From positions 336,213 through 400,212 of the forward strand of contig VZRS01006709.1 in assembly GCA_013398055.1 (NCBI GenBank): a stretch of DNA of 64,000 bases. Direction: 5' to 3'. A program made the translations under genes and the position numbers. Below, piece after piece: positions 18,482 to 30,740 of this stretch. This stretch comes from Ifrita kowaldi. Its lineage: Eukaryota; Chordata; Aves; Passeriformes; Cinclosomatidae. Under the pieces are notes generated by a model. That model did no database searches. It saw nothing but the letters and a program-made list of their open reading frames with translations, and was not told where the DNA came from. Within the stretch, counting starts at the first letter, position 1. Each line of letters begins with the position of its first letter.

Positions 18482-19170
18482 TCACAGAACCACAGAATCA
18501 CATAATGGGCCAGGTTGGAAACTACCACAGTCACCTGGTCCAACCTCCCTGCTAAAGCAGAGTCTCCCTGGAACACTTGGCACAGGATCTCACACAGATG
18601 GTTCTTAAATATCTCCAGTGAGGGAAACTCCACCACCTCTCTGGACAACCTGTTCCAGTGCATGGTCACGCACACAGTAAAGAAGTTCTTCCTCATGTTC
18701 AAGTGGAACTTCCTGTGCATCAGTTTCTGCTCATTGTCTCTTGTCCTATTGCTGGGCACCACCAAGAAGAGCCTGGATCCATCCTCTGACACCCTTCCTT
18801 CAGATACTCATAGACATTGATAAGGTTCTCTCTCAATTGTCCCATCTCTAGACTGAAGAGGCCCAGCTCCCTCAGCCTTTCCTCACAAATGAGGCACTCC
18901 TCTCACCCCATCATTGCTTCCACTGGCCCTGCTCCAGGACCTCCATGTCTGTCTTGTACTGAGGAGCCCAGAACTGGACATAGCACTCCAGATGTGCTGA
19001 GTGGAGGGTCAGGATCATCTCCCTCAACCTGCAGGCAATGCTCTTCCTAATGTACCCCAGGATCCCATTGGCCTTCTTGGCCACAGGGCACACTTCTGGC
19101 TCATGGACAGCTTGTTGTCCAGCAGGACCCCTAGGTCCTTCTGCACAGAATTACTATTTCTTGGAGGTGA
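18482..19170 (-). mobile_element. CR1 LINE, 3' portion, subfamily like the copy at 913-1928
   Basis: It starts CACAGAACCACAGAATCACA in antisense. Its minus-strand translation carries CPVAKKANGILGYIRKSIAC. Its reverse complement is very similar (by eye about 90 percent over parts) to the plus-strand CR1 at about 1260-1928. It is decayed and truncated. Confidence 0.9.
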
Positions 19171-21220
19171 ACACTGTCATTTCCCTGCTGATTACCAGAA
19201 GGCATCTATGGATGTTAGAGTAAATAGTAATTAATTGACCATGTAAAACCACAGATGACTGAAGAAGCTGACTCATATCCCACCTTTTTGTTTAAACTTG
19301 CTGTAAATTCTTCACATTTTTGATTGGTAAGAACAAAGATAAACTGCTTTAAATGTAACCACAACCTGTAAACATTACATGCAATATCTGAAGCATCGGT
19401 TGGATTTTCTTTTGGGTGAGTGGGTGCAGCTTCAGCTGAGGCTGAGAGGTTGGATCAGCAGTTTCCAAGCCATGAGCATTTCCTCCCCAAAAAAGAAAAA
19501 AACTCGAGGGTTTTTGCAGAATGAAGAAGAGCAAAACAGCTGTCTTAAGGCCAAAGGTGTGTACTGACAAACTGGAAGAAATGGAGACACAAGGGGGAAT
19601 TTTGCTGGAAGAATATTTAGCCTCTCAAAGAACATAGAAGAAATGAGGCAAAAGAGGTTTTTTATTGTGGTCTCCAGCCCAAAATGCAGATAATTAAAGG
19701 TTTTGAAAATATCCTCCTAAACACGTGAATGAAAGACAATAAACACATGGGAGTGAGAAAGCTTGTCCCCTCTCGAGCAAATTTTGCATTTGTACAGAGC
19801 TACACGGGAACCACAGGAGACTGAACACTACTCCCCAGACATTCAGATACCAAAAGCCGCTGAATGTTGATACTTCTATCTTTTGTCAGACTGCTCATTG
19901 CATCCTCCCCATCCAGATCCTCCGGCAACTTAGGCTGCAGAGTGTGAGGTCAGCCTGGGTGCTAGGGCACTCTTCTGCTCCAAGGGAAGTCACAGCACAG
20001 TTTCTTTCTCTTCATCACATTACAGCCTGCCAAAGCCATTAGCTTACCTGAGAAACTACAGTGAGTTCAGAAAAGTGACTTTTCAAAACTAGGCCTGCCT
20101 TCTCCAGTTGTTCACAGGGAACAGCACTTGCATTTGATTGCTTTGCTGATCCTTAACTATTTTGATTTTATTACAACAACTTTTGCTAGTTAATTATTCC
20201 CTCCAAACTAGTTCAGCTTATCCTCTCCCTCTCAGCACTTTACTCAGGATAGCTCTCTCATTACTTACTCATTTTTGCCAGAACACTGGGATCTGTATCA
20301 ATGTGACTTATTTTCTTGAGGTGTCCCTGACCATCAGACACTTCATCAGATTCTTTAATATCTTTTGCATCCTGTTGCTGTAGACAAGTCATGCACCTGC
20401 TGGACCATCTGCCATTGCAGACTGCAATTCAACCCACGCACACAAGAGATTTCTTTATCCATTACTTTGCACTTTGTTAAATGGTAACTGTCTGTACAGT
20501 GAGGCTCTAGTAAGGTTTTTCAGAAGGTGCTTGAAAAACACAGGCTAAACCTGATTTTTTCTTGCCATTACCTTGAGAGAACTCCAGTTGTGCTCCAGAA
20601 GTTGAAAGGAGCACATGGGGAAGCCTGCAAGGCAGCGTGGCATGCTGAGTGCTGCTCATCCTGCAGCCAGGGAAAGGGAGCACAGTGGCACTAGACAGCC
20701 CAGAGTTTCAGGACTCTTGCAAAGAGTGCAGAAGTGCTTTTATTCCTTTTCTGCCAATTTTCTTTTGTTCCCTGCCTTTGTGTCATGTTCTGTGTTTTGT
20801 TCATATTTCTGGAATGGCACAAAAAATCTGTGCTGTAATCACCTGATATTTGCATGAATTTTTGGGTTGCCATTTATTTTTTTCTCTCCTTCTCTTTGTC
20901 CCTCACAAGTCAGCCTACTGAGAAGTTGTTTCGGAGGTTTCTCAGGCAATTCAGATAAATATCCAGCTTTCCATCAAGCTCCCAAACCCTTGAATTTGCA
21001 ATACACTATATTTTCTTTTCCAATTGCCTTGCAGCATCGGCTGAGAGTAGAATGACTCCAATTTGTTTTGTTGCTTGCCATGATCCTGCAACACTGAGAA
21101 CTAAACAGCTGAGTTTGGTTTTTGAAAGTCAATTGTCTTCAAGTTCTTTACCCTGTGTTCAGTCTCTGTGATGTGACAATAATTTCATTTTTAGATACAT
21201 GTCACTTCGCTGCCTGATAA

Positions 21221-21272
21221 CAGTATATTGACAATATTGGCAGTGGGAGAATAGCAGTATATTGACAATATT
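21221..21272 (+). repeat. Short tandem duplication with 33-base period
   Basis: CAGTATATTGACAATATTG occurs at 21221-21239 and again at 21254-21272. Each copy contains the palindrome CAATATTG. Confidence 0.85.
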
Positions 21273-24200
21273 GAAAGATAAGTCTTCTGTTATTTTTTGT
21301 AGCTTGAGAGAAGAAAACTGCAGATATTGTTTTGGTAAATCTTAATCTCCTGCACTGGAAGTGTGCATTCCCCAGCGATAATTTTCTTGGATGACTTACT
21401 TGCTCAGTCTCTCGAGGTCCTTTGGAGTTGGTTGTTTTGGTCAGTGTCCCTGGGCAACTGATCCCTTGTGAAGAAACTTGACCAAAATGTCTTCTCTTAG
21501 TTTTCTTTGTTCAATATATTGCTATCACTAGTGCTCAGTGGGAACATACCAGTTACTGGAACATCCCAGACTATTTCAAGGCAATAGCTTCCACTGACAG
21601 ATTTTTATCAAATCATCAGGATTTGGTCAATTGTATTCTCTTTGCTTTTGCTATAGAGTCTTTTTCTCTGGAGATACCACACAATTAAAGTGGCAAACTT
21701 AATGAATGCTAATAGGAGGCTGACCACCATTTACCTGCAGAATGAAACCTTACAGAAGACAGGAGAGTTAATACCTCTTGACAGAGAATAGAGGTCGGTA
21801 TGGAGTGGAAACAGTGGCTGTTGTCTGTCCTATTACTATTATTACAAGACCTTGGTTTTGGTAATAAATGTTGCCTTCCCATCTCCAGATATAAACTTTG
21901 AGAATTTGCTTACTAGTCCCATAGCTGAGGTCATGACTCTAGATTACCAAATTCTCTGTGGCAGCTGTGGTGAATAGTTCAGGAGCAAACTACAGAATTA
22001 AATGGGTTTGCATAATGAGCCCACATAGAGCTACACATAGCAATCAAAATTAACAAATACCACTTTCATATGCTCCCCTATTACCAACATATTTGCAGTC
22101 TTTCTGTGGGTTAATCATGAACAGGCAAAGGTCTGAGCTTGTGGAATAGCACATTCATTGTCAATTGTAACTCATGAGTAAACTTGCAGGAGGAATTGCC
22201 ATTAAAATACTTTCTTTCTCTGCTCAGTGAGGTGCTCCCACAATTTTCAGTGCTTTACTAGCAAGCTGTATAGAACCAGTACATTTAGGGTAATAGGATT
22301 CCTGTCTTGGCTCGGTTTTGAATGTTTTATGAGTCAATTAAAACTACTTGAAAGAATTTAGTGACAGAGGCACCACACATTTTATTCCCTGACAACTATG
22401 TTCTGCATTGTTTTCATAGGGCTAGGATTAATGAAGGTTTTTAAAAAACTTTGCCCCAAAAGGAAGTACCCAGATTCCAATTATTTGTGTTTTTAAGCAC
22501 TGAAACTTGGCAGTACAGTGTGTAGAAATTTTTCAATGATCCGAAATAACCCTAAATATATATGTATTTAGGTCCTCAAGCGTGCTAAAGTATTGTGTTT
22601 ACTGGGATTTGTGTGGCCCCACAGCACCTTCTGAGTTTTATTTTGTTTGTGTGTGTGCATGTATGACCTGAGGATCTGGAAAGAGTTCTGTCTAAAGAAT
22701 ATTTCGGAAAAGTTTTATCCACAGAGCAAATCACACCAGTCTGATTACACCAGAACACTTAAACTGCTGAGGCTCTCCTGCCTGACTCCATATTCAGACT
22801 TCCTTTAGAAAGGGAAGAATTAGTCAGCAAACAGAAAACTATTTGTTATCTATATATTTTAAACTAGGGATCAACTGTAAGTAGCCATGATGTGTTAGGG
22901 ACAAATTTTCAGGCATGAAAATCACTATTTCCATGGACTTCAAAGGAGCCATACAAATTTTGAAACCCCAGGGGTCTGACCTCTGGATTTTTCTTCAACT
23001 TTCACATTGTATTCACTACCTTCCTTACCACATCTCTTGCCAAAGTTATACTTAGCCTTTTGTCTGATATTTTATGCTGAATTCAATTTTCCCACCACCA
23101 CTATTCAACTCATATCACTTTCACTCATGATTTTGCAAAGCCATTAAAAAAAAAAAACAAACCAAAACTTTTTAAAATGTAGTTTTAACTCCTCCTTGGC
23201 AAACTTTTATTAGGTGTATGGTTTGGTAATTTCTGATGCCCCAAAATTAGGAACTAGGAGGCAGTGACAATGAGAGCTAGTCACCCTAACTGTGACAGAA
23301 GAGTAAGGCAACAGGACTTCACACTATGTCTCTGCATTTGTGGAAGAACTGCAAAGTAATTAGTCTGGGAAGAAGTAACAAGCTCCTAGATGAATTCTAA
23401 ACCAGCACTCACAGATCACAAAAGTCACTACTTGCTTTTAAAAATATAATGAAGGCTCACAGTGACCTGAAACCTTAGACACTTGTTTAATTGAATGCAA
23501 AGTTAAAGAATACTGAACTGGTCATATCGGGTCAAACTAAAGTCCCATCTGGCTTAATATCCATTTTCTAATACTGGCCAGGAGCAGACTCCTAAAGGAG
23601 ATTACAAGAACTAGGCATGTAGAGAGCAATTTTCTGGATTTGTGCCCCCAGTTCCTGTATTTCAGCCAGCTACTACGTTCTTAGGATAACTACTAATGAG
23701 CCCCTAGATGTCTTTGGGGTACATTCCTCCCTCTGCCCACTCCTCTCCCCCTCATCTTCCCTGGTTGGCAGGGTTCAAAACAGACAAATTCACATTTTTT
23801 GCTCTGGCCTGTCTGCAGGTAAACCCCACCTCCACCCTACCCACCAGTGCACTGTGTTAAACACAATTTCAAAACATTATTTTTTGAGGCTTGAAATAAC
23901 TGGATTTCCTTGGGCTTTAATTTACCACTTGACTAGTTTCCTATTTAACCTTTCACTTCAATCCTTATTTCACAGCATGAAATGATACCCCTGCACACCA
24001 TATTTCCCTTGCCTACCAAAATTATCTTTTGCTTGGATGTGATGGGAAATGCATGCAACTTTCTGAAACAATTCAGTGAAAACAACATATTGCTCATAGA
24101 AAATTCTCAGTAAAGGTTGCAGCTGAGAAACTTTGATAGGAGGAATGGCATATCAGACACACTTTACCCAAAGTTCTACTTATTTAGAAAGGAAAAGGCA

Positions 24201-26870
24201 TGAAAACTTTCTGAAAGAACAATTTTACCCAAACTCCATTTGTGAAAGGTACCTAAGTGTGTGTCTGGCTTTAAGCAAAGGAGTTGTTACAGAAATCCTG
24301 TGCTTGATACAATGCCAGCTAAACCATGGATTTAACCAGGGACACTGCAATTAATCACACAAATTTTTGCAGCCTGAGCTAAACCGTCAAGATTTGCTAG
24401 CTATCGATATATACTTCTTACATAGATTAGACACAGCAGGGAATCTTACCACTGGTTCAGGCTTTGATTAGACACATCTTAATTTTCTTGCTGGATGAAA
24501 AACCTTAGAACAAAGCTACAGTGACTGTACATCCTCCCTAACACTCTATTTATTCATTTTTGCCTGGGATTTAAATAAGAAGAGTTATGGGGAAAACAAA
24601 GCCCACACAGAGAGCTCTCTCCCCACAAGCAATATATTTTTGTTTACAGCTGCTCATCTAACTGATTTTCATGAGGAGCAAAAGCTCCAGTTGAATCAGG
24701 GCAGTTCTGAAGTAGCTCTGAACATGTGTGTGTGAGTAGGTTTGTACATAGGGGAAGTCTCATCCTTCATTTTGTATATTAATGATGGAATGGATCCAAA
24801 CAATTTCTGCATTTAACTGCAGGACTTTTAGCTAAGCTCTCAGTGAAATCCATACAAAAATGTATATCTGCATGTGTGGTGTATGGTGCTAGACTTGTTG
24901 GTATGTTTAAAAAAGAGAATATCCTCAGTCAGTCTAGTCATAGTTGTCCCACCATGTACTGGGACAGAAAGCATGGTAGTGGTCTGAGAGCTTATGTGAA
25001 AGAAAAGGTGGTTTCAGTTCCAGTTCCCACTCTCCAAAGTATTTCACTGGTCCAGAATTTCTGGCCAAGCTGCCTGAGAGCCTGACTGTCTCCTGAGAGA
25101 TGAGAGGTGTGCACTTCAGGTGTGCATCTCTTCAGGCACATGAAGAAATTGAGCTCAGCTTTCTTCTTCTTGGGGAGAGGACATTTTCCACCACTGGGCT
25201 GTAAGCACAGGCAGGAGGGAGGCAGTGCCTTGTTACAGTCCTTTTCAAATAGTATGTTCTCTTTCTTTGGTGTTTTTGTTTCACTTTGGGGCTATGAAGG
25301 CACCTCCTTGCAGCATGGAGTTGAAAGCCTCCAAAGCTTCAATGAGAAATCCTGTTTTATGGTTAACATTTTGTTAGTTTCTTGCTTAGCAGACATGGCA
25401 GCTGTGATTCCCACCATCAGACACTGAACACTCCTCAGGTGATGAACGTGAAGCCTGTGTGCCTGACTCAGGATATTGTGTTGATGACCGGATTATGATG
25501 GGTTTGGAGCTCCAAAGCTGCTTGGAGCACCAAGGATGTCTAAGTCCTGTTCCCCTTCTGTGAGGAAAGAAGCTAGCAGCTTTGCCACACAGCCACAGGG
25601 GTGTTTTGAAGATGAGGTATCTTGGAGATTGCATACCACTGAGATAATCTCATGGAGAAGGCTGTAAACACCTTGGATGGCAGTGTGGGCAGAACACGCT
25701 CCAGAGTACTTGTGCTGCACTGATTGATTCCAAAAGGAATTGTTTTCTTCACAAAGCCTGTGGAGCACAGGCAGCACAAAGTGGAGCCCTTGGAGACCCC
25801 TCAGACTAGCCAGCTGATTTCATCAGGGACACTGGGATAATAACACACCTCGATAAATTGCACCCTGCCAGGAGCATAAATTTTGCTCCCGTAGTATGGC
25901 AGGGATGCAGGCTGGTGCCAGTGCTCACTCAGTCAGCTTACTGCAGGACAGGCCAGTGGTTGCAGCAGACAGGGCTTGCAGGGAGTGACAGAAGCCAGAA
26001 CTCTCCTGTCCTCATGGGGCTAAGACCACACAAGGTACACCTGTGTGACATGCTGGCCCAGAGACAGAAACAGCATTACCAAACCCACTCGGCAGAGCAC
26101 AGTTTGAGATTGCCGATCACGAGAGTGCAGGCTTGGAAGGGGCTGGGACCAACATCCATTCTGAGATGTGTCACCACAGAGATAAGGGTGCTGATTGTGA
26201 TGGGGTACAAATTAACATGGATTTATGCACAGAGTGTGCCAGTCTAATTTGGAAGACCTGTTGGTCCCTCATGAGTATAGCAGGACAGTGGGGATTATCA
26301 TGCTTGGCCACTAAACTCTTGCCCACAGAGACAAAAATAAGTCTGGGTTCAAAACAGCTATGCATTTAATGTGAATTTGTTAAACCACATTATACTTCTG
26401 TTTCAGCATTTTTAATCAAAGGTGCTTTTAATGTGATTAGACTTCTTTGTCTTACCAAGTGAATTGATCTGAACCTAATTTCATTTTTTTTAACACTTGT
26501 ATTAGAATATCCACACAGAAATTGAATGAAGTTTTAATATACATTTAAAAAATTAATTTGGATTCACTTCCATGAGAGCAAAATGTCTGGACTGAACATG
26601 AGTCAGTGGAGTCACATCGATGAAGTGAGAGAGCTGTCAATCTTCAGAGCAGTCCTCACTGCCAGTGCTGGAGTAGTTTGGATTCAAACAGGGGCAGCCA
26701 AATTATTCCTTGTAATAGATTTTAACATTCCATGCCTTTTTGCGTAGTTATTTTCAGAGACCAAATCCTGGGTTATAACTAATGATGTTTTCAGGAGTGT
26801 AGTAGTCTGTAGGACATTCAACCCACACCAAACAGCATCAATGCCTTGCACATTAATGGGTCTAGCACTC

Positions 26871-26942
26871 TGTGTGTGTGTGTGTGTGTGCGCGTGTGCG
26901 TGTGTGTGTATTATCTATGTATATATTTATATATATTTATAG
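26871..26942 (+). repeat. TG/CG dinucleotide microsatellite followed by TA-rich segment
   Basis: About 38 bases of alternating TG with three CG steps run into TATATTTA-type sequence. The first part is alternating purine-pyrimidine. Confidence 0.9.
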
Positions 26943-29900
26943 TTGTGACTGGATGACCTAAAAAGTTCTGAAAAATTAAATGTTAAAGTACCCATTTATC
27001 TTGTTGTGAAAGTTTCCTGAAGTTTCACAAATTGAGTCTGTAAAAACTGTTGGCAAATTGGAGGCTATCAGGTCTTGTTTTATAGCAACATATATACAGA
27101 TACATGTACAAACAACTCCGAAATGTGCCATTTCCTGAAAAGAGACGTTAATGGGACGTCATCACCTGTCACAATTGCGGCTGTTGCCAAAGATGTTGCC
27201 TTGACCTTTAAACCACTGTTAGGATACTTCTGTGTAATCCAGATTTTCATCTTCAAAATGTCAGTAGAACAAAAGGTACTGTTGTCCTGACTCAGCTGAG
27301 TTGATGTCAAAGACCTGGTGCTTAGCTGCTGACAAAATTTCAAGTTAAACTTAAGATAAGACTGTGTTTCATTCACAGTTATGTTTATAATACATAGTTC
27401 CCATTCATTCTGTTTAGGATGATGTTTCTTACTCTTTTCTTGCTACCGGTGGAGGGCAACAGGCAGTTTTGAAGTTTATGCAGATTGTCTTCCACTTGTC
27501 TTCATGGGTTTTAAGGAGCACAAAATGAAGAAAAAGAAAATGGCAGTCCCCAGTTTAAGGGAAGAAAGAGAACAGGGTTAAACCATGAACTTAATTATTA
27601 ATTCAGGAACTGATTTTGTTAAATGAGTACATTTTCTGTGCAGAAAAAAAAAATAGTCTTAAACCATTTTTTGCTCTCTTGGTAAGGCATTGGAATTTCA
27701 AAGTATTTGTAATTAGGCCCCTTTTGTATGGGCAGTGTATTTGTAAAAATGAACTTAGAAGCAAAAGAAAACCAGATTGTTGAAATTATACTCAACGGTT
27801 TGTTACTCTGAGCACTCTTTGTTTATTTTTGTTTACTCATCTGTCTCTTCTAGCTTGCATTATATTTTGCAGAGATAGCAAAGAGCTGGCTTGATTGAAA
27901 AATTAGAGTTAGCAGCATTCTATGTTCACTTCACATGATGTAAGTAAGTTCATAAAGTGCAGAGGTCCAGAAGAGCCAGACTACCAATGATGAGCCTGGG
28001 CATAGGCAGAGCTTAGTTTTTGAACTGAAGAAGTTGACATAGAAATAGCAAAGAGATTAATGAGTAAAAGCTCCATACACAGTCTCTACCTGTGTATTGG
28101 TACAAGCAGGCAGCACTCCTTTTTACCTGTCCTGTGATGAACTGATGCACATGAAAGTCTGACTGCTGTTCTGCAAGTAACTGTGCAATTTTTATGAGAT
28201 TGTGCAACATGTCTGAGCTACAGTTCCCACTCCACTGAAATTATGTAAATGGTCCCATCTCTCTAGTTCTAGAAGTCCAAAGTGGCCCTTGGCTGTAGGA
28301 ACATAAAAAGTATGTCAAGATCAGTAGATTGGACTGTGCTGTACTAGCTCACAAGATTGTTGTACACTGGGCATTTTCTGACCGAACTCTGACAAGCCAG
28401 CTGTTTACCACGGTTCTGCAACTGTGGGGGTAAAATGGCTGGGTTAACATGGTGTTAAATCAGCTGCTACCCACTCTGCTGAAGTATCTCACAGATGGCA
28501 ACAGCAGAGAAGGAGAGGCAGACTTACGTGCCATAAGCAATACCACCTTCTTTGGCATTGGTGTATACGGGAGTAAATCACACCCTTCAGCTGTGGATCT
28601 ATGACACATTGTATAAAATGAATTATAATCTTTCTTCTCAGAATAATAGGCTTATTTCCGGAACAGATTTCTGGTATGTTTTCTGAGAAATTTCCCACTT
28701 CTAACAGACAAGGTGCAGGAATTCATCTGGAGTTTCATTTTTAGGCTGTCATTTTGAATGTGTTCGTGGGCTGCTGGGGTCTTTCCACAGTATCTCACTT
28801 TCAAAACCAAGGTCTTTCGTGGGGGTGCACCCTGTGTCTTGCTCATGATGCCTCAGTGCTGATAAGTCCCTGGAATAATGGTTTCATACTGAAACAGACT
28901 GAAGATAACGTTTGAGTAGTTAGATTGCGCAGAGTATATAACTTCCAGGTTATATCGAGATTATTTGAAAGTACACTTTGCTAGCCAACAGAATCCCTTA
29001 CGTCTTTCTGAAGTAGGCTCCCTCCTTGCTAAGTAGTGACCCCTTAAGGAAAAACCGAGCTACTGCCGCCAGCACTATGTCCCCATCTCCAGCTGTTCTT
29101 CCGTGAGGCTTGCTTTTTCTCCCCGCCCTGCCTGGGGCTTATCCCCTCAACTCCGGTTCAGCACATTTGAGAAAGGATGTCGTAACGCTGTCAAGAAATG
29201 TGGCTCAAATGCATCTGTAACTTTTTGTGTCACGAAAGGTATCCATGTCTTCTCCCCTTACGCCCCTTCCCATCTCGATTTGATTTTTCACTGAAGTATA
29301 ACCAGGACACTTAGGAAGTATATTTTTTTTTGCCTTGATGTTTTGCAGTTGATGTTGTTCGCTGTTTTTCTTTTACCATACAGACAGGACTTAGACCAAC
29401 AATGGGGTTTTTCTGTTTGTTTCAAAGTTCAAGTGCTGAAAAACCAAAATGCTGGCTTGCCACTGCTTCTTCAAAAGCTTCTTGCTCCAGGAGAGTATGT
29501 TGAAAACACTGAGCCCAAAAATTTCAGCCAAGAAGATGAGGAACTCAGTATACGTTGAGTTTTCACTGTTTTGTCTTTTTTAGGCCTGATTTGGGAAGAT
29601 TTTTTGAATGTCTTCAGCCCAAGAATTCCGAAAAACAAATTTAAAGCTTCTTTTATGCATGATAGTCATTTTTTGATGTCTAAAGGACATGCACAAGTCT
29701 CCCCAAGAGAAGGAGAGATCACTAAGAACTGTAAAGTAGCAAACCTACTTTTAGATTCTGATTCCATCTGCTTTTTCACATTGCATGACTTTTCCAGGAA
29801 AAACCTTCCATTGTGAGACTTCAAGTAGTTTGTATAGATCTTACCTATAACTTCTGAGTATTGTTTTCCACCCAATGGTGTAAGTGCGAGTCCTACAAGT

Positions 29901-30199
29901 AACAGTTATCTCTACCAGCAGGGACTATGGCTCAGGTTAGCTGAGCAATTATGTGCAGATTCCTGAAGTTTTCTAGCTGATAGTGGAGTTCGGTTTGGTG
30001 CATTTACACTGCCACCGGTTACTTCACAGCTGTCTTGGGTACGGCTGTATTGGGTGCAGTTTCGTTTGTGGACTGCCGCTGGTTGTGAGAACTGGTGGTT
30101 ATGGGACCAGCCCCATGAGGAGATACCAAAATAGAAACGGACTCACAGTGAGAACAGTGTGGGACAGGACCCCCTTTCAAGTCACCAGATGCGGGAGGG

Positions 30200-30740
30200 C
30201 ACGCTAGTCTTGCAAACCCTCCATTCCCTGAGCATCCCCCGCCGCCGCGGGGGAGGCGGCACCGCCGGTAACCTCGCAGGTTAAGCGGAAGCCTCAGCTT
30301 AAGCAGGTGCCTAAGTGGCAGCATGTCAGCACCGTGATGAACACCGCATCCGCCTCTCGCTTTCTCCGACCCCGCGCCGGGGCCGCCCAGGCAGTCCGGA
30401 GAGGCCCCGGCCTCGCCCCCCAGGCTGCCCGCCCGCAGAGCCATCCGCGCCCGCAGCGCGCCCCGGGCACTGCCGGCCGGCGGGGCGGCTCCAGGCTGCA
30501 NNNNNNNNNNNNNNNNNNNNNNNNNNNNNNNNNNNNNNNNNNNNNNNNNNNNNNNNNNNNNNNNNNNNNNNNNNNNNNNNNNNNNNNNNNNNNNNNNNNN
30601 NNNNNNNNNNNNNNNNCGAGCTCCCGGAGCGGCGGAGGCGGCGGCGCTGCCGGGAGCTTCCCGGCTGTCCGACCATGGTTCGGTCTGCTGCCCTATTTCC
30701 CTCCCGCTGGCCCCGAAATCCTGAGAGACTCTCGGTCAGC
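30200..30740. promoter_or_regulatory. CpG island interrupted by an assembly gap; candidate NRG1 promoter/first exon
   Basis: From about 30225 the DNA becomes strongly GC- and CpG-rich up to 30500, and again from 30617 to about 30715. The 116 Ns lie in its centre. It is the only such island with missing sequence, about 30.6 kb upstream of the NRG1 Ig exon on the same strand. In human the type I first exon is also GC-rich and lies some tens of kb before the Ig exon (from memory). An ATG in strong context (GACCATGG) lies at 30675, but its 38-codon frame is not NRG1-like and no clear donor is visible. Assignment is inference. Confidence 0.5.
30501..30616. other. Assembly gap of 116 N
   Basis: The run of N is not a round default number, so it is probably a size-estimated scaffold gap. 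It sits in a GC-rich island, which is the usual place for sequencing drop-out. Confidence 0.95.

Larger units (their letters stand above)
19171..30150. other. Long non-coding stretch (intergenic or NRG1 upstream/intron)
   Basis: I see no coding exon with splice signals and no recognisable protein in about 11 kb. It holds a small direct repeat at 21221-21272, an A run near 23147-23158 and a TG/TA microsatellite at 26871-26942. Open frames here are short and unlike known families. Confidence 0.5.

Noticed and set aside
18222..18792. Minus-strand open frames with polymerase-like residues
   Set aside because: These are parts of the two CR1 copies at 17728-19170.
25858..26247. Open frame of 129 codons
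   Set aside because: It has no recognisable domain, splice context or codon bias.
30019..30444. Minus-strand frame of 141 codons running into the CpG island
   Set aside because: GC-rich DNA lacks stop codons by composition; no family resemblance is seen.
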